DNA from: Bacteroidales bacterium
GTDB lineage: Bacteria; Bacteroidota; Bacteroidia; Bacteroidales; UBA932
Direction of reading: 5' to 3'
DNA length: 64,000 nucleotides
Assembly (NCBI GenBank): GCA_017443025.1
Contig: JAFSPG010000018.1
Span: forward strand, 1-64,000
Part shown: positions 44,836-53,098 of the stretch, piece after piece
Layout: each line of letters begins with the position of its first letter
Position numbering within the stretch: position 1 is the stretch's first letter
Notes under the pieces: generated by a model
Told to the model about the DNA's origin: nothing
Database searches by the model: none
Seen by the model: the letters and a program-made list of their open reading frames with translations, nothing else
Program-made: the position numbers and the translations under genes

Positions 44836-44922
44836 GGTGAGTTGTCCGAGTGGTTGAAGGAGCCTGCCTCGAAAACAGGTGTGCGGGTGACCGTACCGGG
44901 GGTTCGAATCCCTCACTCACCG
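44836..44922 (+). tRNA. tRNA-Ser(CGA)
   Basis: An 87-nt cloverleaf: acceptor stem GGTGAGT/ACTCACC with discriminator G, D arm GTCCGAGTGGTTGAAGGAG, anticodon loop CTCGAAA with anticodon CGA, a long variable arm (GTGCGGGTGACCGTAC) that marks a class II tRNA, and T loop GGTTCGAATCC. CCA is not encoded. The base of the anticodon stem (C31-A39) is a mismatch, where a T-A pair is normal. Its 3' end faces a decayed mobile island, consistent with use as an integration site. Confidence 0.93.
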
Positions 44923-44944
44923 CTGACGCGGTTCGTTCGGGATT

Positions 44945-44975
44945 AGCGGCGCAAATGCGCCGCTTTCCCTTTTTA
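44945..44975 (+). terminator. Terminator after tRNA-Ser
   Basis: A 9-bp GC-rich stem (44945-44953 with 44956-44964) is followed by TTTCCCTTTTT, 22 nt past the tRNA. Confidence 0.75.
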
Positions 44976-44986
44976 TACCGGGGGAA

Positions 44987-45018
44987 CTATTCGCTCCCCC
45001 AGAACCCTGGCACCGCAA
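44987..45018 (+). repeat. Island-flanking direct repeat, left copy
   Basis: Begins CTATTCGCTCCCCCAGA (17 nt identical to 48426-48442) and continues with a near match to CCGCAA. The right copy sits at 48426-48458 exactly where the integrase frame breaks. Together they bracket the 3.4-kb island. Confidence 0.75.
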
Positions 45019-45023
45019 GCAAA

Positions 45024-45063
45024 GCCCGCCGCAGGCGGGGAGGGATGTGGCCGGCGAAGCCGG
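45024..45063 (+). repeat. Intergenic double hairpin with AGGGAT motif
   Basis: CCCGCC-GCA-GGCGGG (45025-45039), then AGGGAT (45041-45046) and CCGGC-GAA-GCCGG (45051-45063). The hairpin-AGGGAT-hairpin order is the same as in the 27552-27668 element. The rest of 44976-45101 shows no gene. Confidence 0.5.
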
Positions 45064-45101
45064 GCAAATCCCGTAGGTGAGTAAGGGTGTTATGAGCTTA
45101 A

Positions 45102-45879
45102 TCACATAAGTTTCTTCATTTCTTCTTCATCCGGAAGAAGCTCTTTCAATTTCTCTTGACTTACCTTGTATGTGGCAACACCCATTGGACGCTGGTAATC
45201 TTGTAGCACATACTCGACGAATGTCTTCATCTCGCTCTCCCAATTGCTCTACATTAATGTAATCCAGGAGATATTCATCCTTGAACATCTGAATGGCTCT
45301 AAATGCCTGCTTGTATTCCGGAATTGTAGCAATGAAGTTATTAGGCATCTTCCATTGATTATGGAATGAATCCTCCGCAATCTTACGCGCCAATGCTTCA
45401 TGACTAAGCTGTAGATCTGCGCAGAGTTGAATATAATACTTCCTTTCCTCTATTGTTTTGGTTTTAGACAGTATTAATACATGATGGGAAAAACCAATAC
45501 TGAAAAATGCAACAATAGGAACAGCAAGGAGTCCTAAAGGGATCAAATTGTTTTCATCTGCAGATTTGGCAGACGCATCTGCCAAATTATTGTCTAAGAC
45601 TTGCCATTGTTCATAGAAAGTCCTCATATTTCGTAAGTTACGAGGAGAAAAACCCCTTAGTCCAGGCATCTCTGATGACAATTGTCGGCTAATCGTATCA
45701 ATTGCATCTTTCCCCCAAAAGCCAGCACGAGAATTCTGGGAAATAAAGCGCCCGATACCGTAATAGAGAGCGAGTTGCTCCTGGTTTATCCCGGCAAGAG
45801 CCTTGGCTTGACTTCGTAGAATAGCCGTTTTAATTTGCTGTACAGCTGCATTGTATTTGGGGCTGAGCTTATCTTCCAT
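45102..45879 (-). pseudogene. DUF1016 (YhcG-type PDDEXK nuclease) pseudogene with central deletion
   Basis: The first ~215 residues are a good DUF1016 N-terminal domain: YYGIGRFISQNSRAGFWGKD, LRGFSPRNLRNMRTFYEQW and FKDEYLLDYINVEQL. Normally the PDDEXK nuclease domain follows. Here the sequence jumps, in another frame, to EMKTFVEYVLQDYQRPMGVA and ends EEEMKKLM (stop at 45102-45104), which is the normal C-terminus of the family. So the catalytic middle has been deleted and the frame shifted. The open frame as it stands ends in unrelated residues at 45127. A small N-terminal protein could still be made, but nuclease activity must be lost. Confidence 0.8.
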
Positions 45880-46027
45880 AAATCATCAATTATTATTTGG
45901 GTTTTTGATTAATGCTCGCCGGGTATTCGGAAGAAAGTCTCTGCGGGCACATCTTGCTCTCCCCATCAGTTCGGCTTCCGTCCTCCCTGAAGGATCGCTG
46001 GGACAAAGGAAACCACTCTACACAAAA

Positions 46028-46070
46028 AGAGCATCTATTCTAACCGAGAATTGGTCTTTATAGATGCTCT
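46028..46070. terminator. Inverted repeat between the DUF1016 pseudogene and membrane pseudogene
   Basis: Perfect 11-bp arms AGAGCATCTAT (46028-46038) and ATAGATGCTCT (46060-46070) with a 21-nt loop, preceded by an A run, as expected for a terminator of the leftward genes upstream. The stretch 45880-46027 holds no recognisable gene. Confidence 0.6.
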
Positions 46071-46092
46071 ATAGAAATTATAGACTTGATTA

Positions 46093-46607
46093 TCAGACTC
46101 CTTCGCGCGACCAGATATCTTGGAAGGTCTGGGCTAACTGCTCTGCCGTGACTGGTTTTCCGCCGGGGCCTTTGAGTAGATTGTCGATGGGGTTCCAGTC
46201 TTCCCGGCCGTAGGGATGGAAATACTTGTTGGCTATACAGAAGCGGACAAAGTCTGAGCGGGGCCCTGTAGCTGGTTGTTCTCGTCAATAAGGCCTTCTT
46301 GTTTGGCATGGTCCAAAGCGGCGGCGTAGGGTTTGGGCTTGGCGCCGGGTGTGTTGGTCTCATCCTCAAGGTCTATCTTCCGGAGGTCCGCGAGGTATTC
46401 CGGAATCTGGAGGGCTGCTGCAAGAAGCGCGAAGGTAATCATGAAGAAGATTTGCCAGCCGCGGCTCATGAAGCTTCCGCCCAGCTTGTCATATAGCCAT
46501 ATGAACAGCAGACCGACACCAATCACAAACATGGCGGCCAACACCATATAGATTACGAACTTGTAGGTCCGTAACTGTTTTCGGTATTGTTTGTCGGTGT
46601 GGGGCAT
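46093..46607 (-). pseudogene. Frameshifted two-TM membrane protein gene, partner of the AlbA-type regulator
   Basis: The first 124 residues are open (ATG 46607): a basic N-terminus, two transmembrane segments (FVIYMVLAAMFVIGVGLLFI; IFFMITFALLAAALQIP), then DNLQ-type sequence ending NNQLQG. At about 46260-46266 (a GGGGCCC tract) the frame breaks. A one-base shift restores RSDFVRFCIANKYFHPYGRE, continuing to IWSREGV and a stop at 46093-46095. The second part is clearly protein-like, so the ancestral gene was ~171 aa. It begins 6 nt after the regulator stop and was probably its operon partner. I do not recognise the family. Confidence 0.65.
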
Positions 46608-46613
46608 GGTTGT

Positions 46614-48104
46614 TTACTTGAGTACTTCCCATTCCCCAGCGATATCCGAACCCTTACGTCGAATGATGCCGGCATCACGTAGCTTTGCGATATTCTTATA
46701 AATCGCCCGTTCCGATATTCCTAACATTAAAGTAAGCTCCGCTGCAGTAATATGAGCATTCTCGCGCATCGCCTGAACTATTTTCACTGAACTTTTCACT
46801 GAACTTTTCACTGAACTCTCTGAACCTTGTTCGGTAATAGGTGCGGAAACAGAACTCAAACGTAAGGTAAGTTCGACCCGGTCGGTGTTGGGGCCGAAGT
46901 GCTCTTTTATCTCCGGTTCCGGCCAATTGTTCTCCTTCCAACCCTGACTGATGATGTCTGCACCGCTGCCAAGGCGCTCACCACGACCGAAGACGATAAA
47001 CATTTTCTGGAGTATGCGGTTGCGGCAGATGGAGTGACCACCTTCGAAGAATTCTTCTACCGTAATGAGCATAGTTCCAGGGTTGGAGAAGTAGAGATGG
47101 TCCGGGTAGCGTTCAATGACAACGCCTTCAAGCATCCTCCACTGGCAATGGATGAGGCTGTTGCAGACGGCTTCACGCAGAGATTCGTGGGCGGGAGTTT
47201 CGTCCACACGACCGTCACCCTCAAGCTTGAATTTGACGGGTATGGCGTGGTATAATTTCTCCAGAACACGGGTGTAAAACTGGAATAGATTGGGGACCCA
47301 AGTGCCGTCGGGATATAGCCGGTCGGTATAACGGACACGTGGATCAGGTGACATTTTCTCTCGATAATCGACAAAGTAGTTGGGAGCTGCATCGTGAATG
47401 GCCTCTTCCGTACCGAACATCAGAACACCTGCCAGCGTAAAGCCGCTCTCTCCAGTCTCACGATCTTCCCGCCAAGCCTCAATCTTCCGAAGGAATTCCA
47501 TATCGTCAAGCGCATTCCAAGCGTGACGGGGCTGCCGAAGTTTGAACAGTTGACGGTACTGGTTAATGGTGGGCTGGTCGAAATCCTTCTCCAGATGGTA
47601 ATTCTTCAGTATGGTCGAGTCCAACGGATGGACCAGAAGGTCTGCTTCAGCATACATCCGGCTGATCTCAGCCTGAGTGCAGATGTAGTCTCCCTCGTGA
47701 TTACGGCGGTAGGCATTCTTAGGATTACCGTCAATGTACACAGGCTTTGAATCAAAGGGAGCGCGGGGAATCTTGAAGATGAGGATGAAGGATCCATCGG
47801 TATAACGGTCTACAATGACATCCTCTTCCTTTAACAGGCAGACGCTCACTTTCTGAGGATTATGTGCACTATCCCAAAACGTTTTTTTGTATTTGTTGAT
47901 AGTTTCCTCGTCAAAGCCATCCGGCTTAAAGCGATGATTTTTCTCGATAATACCTAATACGATAATACCACCTGCTGTATTGGCAAAGGCGGAATAAGTA
48001 TCCCAGAAACTCCCCGGGAAGCCTCCTTTGGCACCCTTGAACTCAACTTCGTATCCTTCTTTCTTGCCGCAGAGGCCAAGAATGTATGTGCGAAAATCCT
48101 TCAT
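46614..48104 (-). CDS. AlbA_2/Schlafen-type ATP-binding transcriptional regulator
   Basis: 496 aa from ATG 48104 (KDFRTYILGLCGKKEGYEVE); a TTG nine bases upstream is less likely. The AlbA_2 domain holds EVEFKGAKGGFPGSFWDT and TAGGIIVLGIIEKNH; the middle has REAVCNSLIHCQW and GRGERLGSGADI of the HATPase-like module. A linker of three S-S-V-K units precedes the winged helix (HITAAELTLMLGISERAIYK). It closely resembles the gene at the left edge of the window, with the same domain order. It lies on the island between two pseudogenes yet is itself intact. Role: probable regulator; target unknown. Confidence 0.88.
   Translation of the reverse strand: MKDFRTYILGLCGKKEGYEVEFKGAKGGFPGSFWDTYSAFANTAGGIIVLGIIEKNHRFKPDGFDEETINKYKKTFWDSAHNPQKVSVCLLKEEDVIVDRYTDGSFILIFKIPRAPFDSKPVYIDGNPKNAYRRNHEGDYICTQAEISRMYAEADLLVHPLDSTILKNYHLEKDFDQPTINQYRQLFKLRQPRHAWNALDDMEFLRKIEAWREDRETGESGFTLAGVLMFGTEEAIHDAAPNYFVDYREKMSPDPRVRYTDRLYPDGTWVPNLFQFYTRVLEKLYHAIPVKFKLEGDGRVDETPAHESLREAVCNSLIHCQWRMLEGVVIERYPDHLYFSNPGTMLITVEEFFEGGHSICRNRILQKMFIVFGRGERLGSGADIISQGWKENNWPEPEIKEHFGPNTDRVELTLRLSSVSAPITEQGSESSVKSSVKSSVKIVQAMRENAHITAAELTLMLGISERAIYKNIAKLRDAGIIRRKGSDIAGEWEVLK
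46782..46817 (-). repeat. Three perfect 12-nt tandem units in the regulator gene
   Basis: TTTCACTGAACT (plus strand) occurs three times in a row, encoding S-S-V-K x3 on the minus strand. Copy-number change would keep the frame and vary only the linker between the ATP-binding part and the winged helix. Confidence 0.9.
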
Positions 48105-48122
48105 AATTGACAAATTTAACGA

Positions 48123-48427
48123 TTATTCCGGATTATCCTTCAAATTCTTTTCAAAGATGGCCATCTGCTCAGCCTTGACCTTTTCAGCAATGTCGATGTA
48201 GGGCTTCATTGCTTTGTAATCCTTATGTCCGGTCAATTTCATGACTACCTGAGGAGGAATGCCGCTGGATAGGGCGAAGCATATGAAGGTGCGGCGGCCG
48301 GCGTGAGTACCAATGAGTTCGTATTTTGGCTTTGTAGTTTCCTCTCTTTTTCCAGCCCGATAGGTAACAGTGGTAATAGGCGTGTTGAATTCGCAGAGTT
48401 CGCAGAGATTCTTAAGGTAGTCATTCT
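48123..48427 (-). pseudogene. C-terminal remnant of a tyrosine recombinase/integrase
   Basis: An open minus-strand frame of ~101 residues, NDYLKNLCELCEFNTPITT onward, carries the integrase C-terminal box: GTHAGRRTFICFAL (H-x-x-R), VVMKLTGHKDYKAM (the second His) and KPYIDIAEK with the likely nucleophile Tyr. It ends ...KNLKDNPE, stop 48123-48125. There is no start codon and a stop lies directly upstream, at the edge of the direct repeat. The N-terminal core-binding and first catalytic Arg are missing, so the enzyme is dead. It is the likely mover of this island. Confidence 0.85.
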
Positions 48428-48458
48428 ATTCGCTCCCCCAGACCCCCTGGGACCGCAA
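48426..48458 (+). repeat. Island-flanking direct repeat, right copy
   Basis: CTATTCGCTCCCCCAGA and the following CCGCAA match 44987-45018 with a few changes. Just beyond, 48465-48478 is the exact reverse complement of the tRNA-Ser 3' segment 44906-44919 (14 of 14 bases). Confidence 0.75.
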
Positions 48459-48509
48459 TCATGATGAGTGAGGGATTCCATTTTCATCCGCTTCACTACC
48501 CCCTAAATA

Positions 48510-48540
48510 TTTGCCTGACGTGCAAATAATGTTATCTTTG
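48510..48540 (+). promoter_or_regulatory. Promoter of the GH127-like gene
   Basis: TTTG (48510-48513), a 19-nt spacer and TATCTTTG (48533-48540), a full consensus match, 21 nt before the ATG. Confidence 0.75.
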
Positions 48541-48561
48541 CGAGAGTTAACGACGTAAGCC

Positions 48562-50457
48562 ATGAAAAAGATAGTATTCTCCTTATTTGCACTGGTGATG
48601 ATTTGTTCTTCTCTCGGCGGGCAGCCGTGGAGGGAGGCAAGTCTGAAAGATATCCGGCCGGCGGGCTGGCTTGAGCAGAAACTGCTCACCCAGAAAGAAG
48701 GCCTATCCGGGCACCCCGAGGCACTTTCCTACCCATACAATACCTGCCTGTGGGCAGGTGAAATCCCCCGTATGGGAACTCACGGCCAGGACTGGTGGCG
48801 ATACGAGCAGACGGCATACTACACCGACGGCCTTCTGCGACTGGGATATCTGCTGGACAACAAGGAATTCATCGACAAAGGAGAGGCAGGTATCTCCTAT
48901 ACTCTGAAGCATCCATGGGACAATGGCCGCCTTGGCTCGACAGTAATCAGCAACACCTGGCCCTTCGCCGTATTTTTCAGGGCAATGAAAGCAGCATATG
49001 ACGTATCGCCGAATCCTGAGGTTCTGGACGCGCTGACGAGGCATTACAAGTCCATCCCCATGAAGCAACTTGTGCGTAAGCGCGACATCATCTCTATCGA
49101 AGGAATGCTCTGGACAGCCACCCAGACAGGCGACAAAGAATTGATTGCTCGGGCAGATTCAGCTTTCCGTTATCGCCAGGAACTCCTTGAGGGCGTTGAT
49201 ATCAAACGAGACGACCGCGTGACACCCGCCTTCCTTATGGGAGAAAAGCCATATAACATGCACGGAGTAACGATGAGCGAGTTTCTGAAACTCCCCATTA
49301 TGCTCTATGCCGCCACCGGAAACGTATGGTATAAGCAACTGGCTGTAAGCTCTTTGGACAGGCTGTATGAAGAAGACGGACTACCCGATGGCCTTTTCAC
49401 GAGCGCAGAATGGCTCCAGGGCCGTGGCATCCGACATAGTCATGAGACCTGCAACGCAATAGACATGAGCTGGACGCTGGGATACTTCCTTGAGATTCTC
49501 CAGGACGCACGCTACGCCGACATGATCGAGAAGATTGTATTCAACGCCGGAGCCGGCAGCGTAACGGAAGATTTCAAGGCCCTGCAATATTACTCCTCGG
49601 TAAATCAGTTCCTTGCAACCGGGACTTCAAACCACAACAAAGACAATTATTGCTCCACCTGGATGGCCTACAGGCCTACGCACCAGACGGAATGCTGCGC
49701 GGGCAACATCCACCGTCTCTATCCGAACTATGCGGCCCGAATGTGGCTACGCTCTCCCGATGGCGTCGTGGCGGCCCTGTACGGCCCGTCCGCTTTCCGC
49801 TATAACGACGACCTGACCTTCGTGGAAGAAACGGAATATCCGTACGGAGAAACCATAAAGTTCAAAGTAAACGCTTCAAAAGGTAAACATTCCGCCGTCC
49901 TGACGCTCAGAATACCTCAGTGGTGCAAGGAAGCATCCCTGAAAGTCAACGGCAAGCCCGTCAAGACAAAAACCGAAGCAGGCACCTTTGTCGATCTGGA
50001 CCGCCAGTGGAAGGATGGAGACTGCATTGAACTGCATCTTCCTATGTCAATCCTCAGCAAAACAGCATTCGGCGGTGGCATCTGGTTCGAACGCGGGCCT
50101 CTGGTGTATAGTTACGCTATTCCGGCCACTTTCGCCAAAGACACTATCCGATATGCAAATATGAACGGGAAATATCCTTCCGACGACAACGCTTTCCCCT
50201 GCTGGGACATCCAGCCTTCAGCCCCTTGGAACTATGCTGTCAAGGCCGATGTCGAACCCGATGCCGGCCAGACCGGAGTACTGCGCATACCTGTTTATCC
50301 TATAGAATGGGACTTTGACAAAGGGCCTAAGGGAGAACTCCTGACGCCGGACCTTCCGATAGCGCCAAAGGCCACAGGCCCTGCACAGTATATAGACCTT
50401 GTTCCCTACGGCACAACCACCCTGAGACTGACAGTATTCCCTGTCATTTGCGAGTAA
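48562..50457 (+). CDS. GH127/GH146-like beta-L-arabinofuranosidase-family enzyme, exported
   Basis: A 631-aa enzyme with signal peptide KKIVFSLFALVMICSSLG. The N-terminal (alpha/alpha)6 barrel shows DIRPAGWLEQKLLTQKEGL and WWRYEQTAYYTDGLLRLGYL. The unusual Cys-dependent active site of this clan is complete: E295-T-C297 in SHETCNAIDM and E377-C378-C379 in THQTECCAGNIHRL, equivalent to the Zn-binding Glu/Cys and Cys nucleophile of characterised GH127 enzymes. Beta-sandwich domains follow (VLTLRIPQWCKEASLKVNG). The clan now holds several families with different sugars, so arabinofuranosidase activity is the best guess only. It is followed after 7 nt by a membrane protein gene. Confidence 0.85.
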   Translation: MKKIVFSLFALVMICSSLGGQPWREASLKDIRPAGWLEQKLLTQKEGLSGHPEALSYPYNTCLWAGEIPRMGTHGQDWWRYEQTAYYTDGLLRLGYLLDNKEFIDKGEAGISYTLKHPWDNGRLGSTVISNTWPFAVFFRAMKAAYDVSPNPEVLDALTRHYKSIPMKQLVRKRDIISIEGMLWTATQTGDKELIARADSAFRYRQELLEGVDIKRDDRVTPAFLMGEKPYNMHGVTMSEFLKLPIMLYAATGNVWYKQLAVSSLDRLYEEDGLPDGLFTSAEWLQGRGIRHSHETCNAIDMSWTLGYFLEILQDARYADMIEKIVFNAGAGSVTEDFKALQYYSSVNQFLATGTSNHNKDNYCSTWMAYRPTHQTECCAGNIHRLYPNYAARMWLRSPDGVVAALYGPSAFRYNDDLTFVEETEYPYGETIKFKVNASKGKHSAVLTLRIPQWCKEASLKVNGKPVKTKTEAGTFVDLDRQWKDGDCIELHLPMSILSKTAFGGGIWFERGPLVYSYAIPATFAKDTIRYANMNGKYPSDDNAFPCWDIQPSAPWNYAVKADVEPDAGQTGVLRIPVYPIEWDFDKGPKGELLTPDLPIAPKATGPAQYIDLVPYGTTTLRLTVFPVICE

Positions 50458-50464
50458 TCTATTT

Positions 50465-51604
50465 ATGCGGCAGCGGTATTTCGACATAATATTTATTGCG
50501 GCGATGGTGGTGCTGTCGCTGATGGCCAGGATTGCGCTGCTGCCTCTGGAGTCGGTCGACTGGGAGGGACCGGTTTCGGGCTGGGTACACAGAATCCAGG
50601 AACTCGGAGCCTGGAACTCCCTCGGAGTAGCCGTGTCGGACTATACTTCGTCGTACATGTACGTCCTGTGCCTGATATCAGGCTTCAGCAATTCCCTGGT
50701 TGCCACAAAGGCGGCATCCATCGTCTTCGACTACGCCGCCGCCTTTGTAATCTTCCTGCTCATCAAGCAGCTAACGGGAAACCGCAGAAAATCCATTCTC
50801 GCTTCGGCAATTTTCCTTTTCTGCCCCACGATATTGATTAACAGCGCCTGGTGGGCCAACTGCGACATCCATTACGCTTTCTTCACCCTCCTGGCTCTGC
50901 TATTCCTCTTTAAGGACAAGGGCGCCCTGTGCTGCATAATGATGGGAATCGCTTACTCTTTCAAGCAGCAAGCTATTTTCATACTCCCCTTCCTGGTTAT
51001 CCTTTGCGCAAAGGGAAAGACAATCAAGGCCTGGCACTTCCTCTTGATTCCCATAGTCTTCGTCCTCATCCAGGTTCCGGCCTGCATTGCCGGTCGGCCA
51101 CTGATTGAACTTCTGCGCGTTTATTATCTCCAGGCGGGAGAATACCCCTGGTGTACGATGAATTTCCCCAACATTTACGAATTCCTGGACGAAACCCTTT
51201 TCCATTGGCATAATATGAAGGAAATGACGGCCTTCGGCCTGGCTTTCTCCTTCGGGGCGATGGGTGTTTTCGCCTGGTGGATGTATTCGCAGAAATTCAG
51301 GATGACAGGAGAAATTCTGGTGACGATGGCCCTGTTCTCAGTATCTTTGGCCCTTTTTACACTGCCCCACATGCACGAGAGATATGGTTTCATAGTCGAT
51401 ATGCTCGCCATCATATATGCAGTCCAGCGCCCGTCGAAGACGCCAATAGCCATAGGCTACATCACCGTGTCGCTACTCTCTTATATGTGGTTCCTGCATA
51501 GCGCAATTCTCATTCCGCACATATATCTGGCAGCTGCCCTGATGGTCCTCAACGCCCTTGTATGTATGGATTTGGCTAAGCAAATTAAGGAGAACCCCAG
51601 CTAG
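50465..51604 (+). CDS. GT-C-like polytopic membrane glycosyltransferase
   Basis: 379 aa with about ten transmembrane segments. After the first helix comes an extracytoplasmic loop with [18 protein letters not shown], where the acidic residue sits as in GT-C transferases. Later loops include [20 protein letters not shown] and [19 protein letters not shown], reminiscent of Alg6/Alg8 or mannosyltransferase-type GT-C proteins using polyprenyl-phosphate sugars. The acceptor is unknown. It is co-transcribed with the GH127-like gene (7-nt gap) and converges with the FAD oxidoreductase, overlapping by 4 nt. Confidence 0.65.
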   Translation: MRQRYFDIIFIAAMVVLSLMARIALLPLESVDWEGPVSGWVHRIQELGAWNSLGVAVSDYTSSYMYVLCLISGFSNSLVATKAASIVFDYAAAFVIFLLIKQLTGNRRKSILASAIFLFCPTILINSAWWANCDIHYAFFTLLALLFLFKDKGALCCIMMGIAYSFKQQAIFILPFLVILCAKGKTIKAWHFLLIPIVFVLIQVPACIAGRPLIELLRVYYLQAGEYPWCTMNFPNIYEFLDETLFHWHNMKEMTAFGLAFSFGAMGVFAWWMYSQKFRMTGEILVTMALFSVSLALFTLPHMHERYGFIVDMLAIIYAVQRPSKTPIAIGYITVSLLSYMWFLHSAILIPHIYLAAALMVLNALVCMDLAKQIKENPS

Positions 51605-53085
51605 CCTTCGTGATATTCTTCTTCTGAATTGACGGCCCAGATGGCAGATTTGTCGGTTTTGCCGCCGGCGATGGCCTCGACGGCCCTAATTGCCGTCAGC
51701 ATCGAATGGTCCATATTGTTGTAGCGATGCTGGCCGTTCCGCCCGAGGCAGAACAGATTCCCAAGCCCGTTCAGATACTCCTTGACCTTATCCAGTTCGT
51801 AATAACTGCCATAATAGGCCGGATATGCTTTCCTGACGCGCACGTGGCAGGAATCCAGCACGTCTTCCTTGGAGATGATATCAATTCCGGCAAGTTCATC
51901 GACTGCCATTTTGATAAAGTCCTCCCCGCTCATCTCCCATAGTTCATCTCCCTCCGAGCAGAAGTACTCGAGCCCCATCCATACTGTGTTTTCATTATCG
52001 CCCACAAGATAGGGCGACCAGTTGTTGAATATCTGCAGACGGCCTATCCTGACGTCACGTTCCTGGATATAAATCCACGTGTCGGATACCCTCCCTCCGG
52101 AGAGTTTAAGCTTTTTGACACAAAGGCCTACGGTGATGAAATCACGGTACGGGAGGCCAGCGGCTATGCGAGATACATCATCGGGCTTGCCGGCGTCGTG
52201 GATGGCCGCCATCAAGTCCTTGATGGGCATAGTGGAAAGCACATAGTCACAGTCGATAGTATTGATGCTCCCATCTTTGGAGCGATACTCAAGCGAGGTG
52301 ACATTGCAATCGTCGACATCAAGGCCGGTAACCCGGGAATTAAGGAGGATTTCCCCTCCTCCTGCCTTTATTTTATCAGCCACAACCTCCCAGAACTGAC
52401 CGGGACCGTATTTCGGGTAGATAAATTCTTCTATAAGGGATGTTTCGACCTTTCCGCCCTTCTTCCTTCCCGTCTTCTTTGCAAGCATATCTTTGAAGAC
52501 AGCCCATACAGAAAGGCCCTTTACTCTCTGGCTCCCCCAGTCGGCGCCGAGGGCCGAAGGGTGGATGCCCCATACCTTCTCGGTGTAATGTTCGAAAAAC
52601 ATCCGGTACAGAGGCTTACCGAAGCGATTGATGTAAAAGTCTTCCAAAGACTTCTCCGGGCGGCGGGGATGCAGCAGGGCCAGCAGATATCCTCCAACGG
52701 CCTTTATCGTCCGGGAGAAGCCCATATTGGCAAAGGTCCTTCCGGATAAGGTAACAGGATAATCGAAAAATTTCCGCAGGAAGAAAATCCGGCTCTTGCG
52801 CGGGCGTTTCAAAAAGACTTCGTCGGAAGTATCGGAAGACTGCTCCTGAAGTGGCATCATGTTATACCACCAGAACACCACCTCCGGGCTCTTGGAGAAG
52901 AAGCGGTGCCCGCCTATGTCCATTCTGTTTCCGTTGTGGCAGATTGTCCTGGCTATTCCTCCGACTGCCTCTTCAGCCTCCAGAATGACTGGCCGGATAT
53001 CAGTCTTTTCCAGCAGTTCGCGGGCGGCCGTAAGACCGGCCGGCCCCGCTCCTATAATAACTGCTGTCTTCTTTTTTCCGGCCAT
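51601..53085 (-). CDS. FAD-dependent oxidoreductase, UDP-galactopyranose mutase/amine-oxidase-like
   Basis: A 494-aa flavoprotein. The N-terminal dinucleotide fold reads [18 protein letters not shown], then [19 protein letters not shown] and [15 protein letters not shown], the His-bearing stretch seen in UDP-sugar mutase-like and protoporphyrinogen-oxidase-like proteins. The C-terminus has [20 protein letters not shown], the second FAD contact. It lacks a signal peptide, so it is cytoplasmic. It follows the GH2 gene by 13 nt and ends the minus-strand operon. Such proteins often serve surface-glycan synthesis, but the substrate here is unknown. Confidence 0.75.
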   Translation of the reverse strand: MAGKKKTAVIIGAGPAGLTAARELLEKTDIRPVILEAEEAVGGIARTICHNGNRMDIGGHRFFSKSPEVVFWWYNMMPLQEQSSDTSDEVFLKRPRKSRIFFLRKFFDYPVTLSGRTFANMGFSRTIKAVGGYLLALLHPRRPEKSLEDFYINRFGKPLYRMFFEHYTEKVWGIHPSALGADWGSQRVKGLSVWAVFKDMLAKKTGRKKGGKVETSLIEEFIYPKYGPGQFWEVVADKIKAGGGEILLNSRVTGLDVDDCNVTSLEYRSKDGSINTIDCDYVLSTMPIKDLMAAIHDAGKPDDVSRIAAGLPYRDFITVGLCVKKLKLSGGRVSDTWIYIQERDVRIGRLQIFNNWSPYLVGDNENTVWMGLEYFCSEGDELWEMSGEDFIKMAVDELAGIDIISKEDVLDSCHVRVRKAYPAYYGSYYELDKVKEYLNGLGNLFCLGRNGQHRYNNMDHSMLTAIRAVEAIAGGKTDKSAIWAVNSEEEYHEG

Positions 53086-53098
53086 ATAATCCGGGAGC

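Noticed and set aside
48245-48496. An 83-codon minus-strand frame in the integrase remnant
   Set aside because: The overlapping frame at 48123-48427 holds the integrase His-x-x-Arg and Tyr motifs; this one is its out-of-frame shadow.
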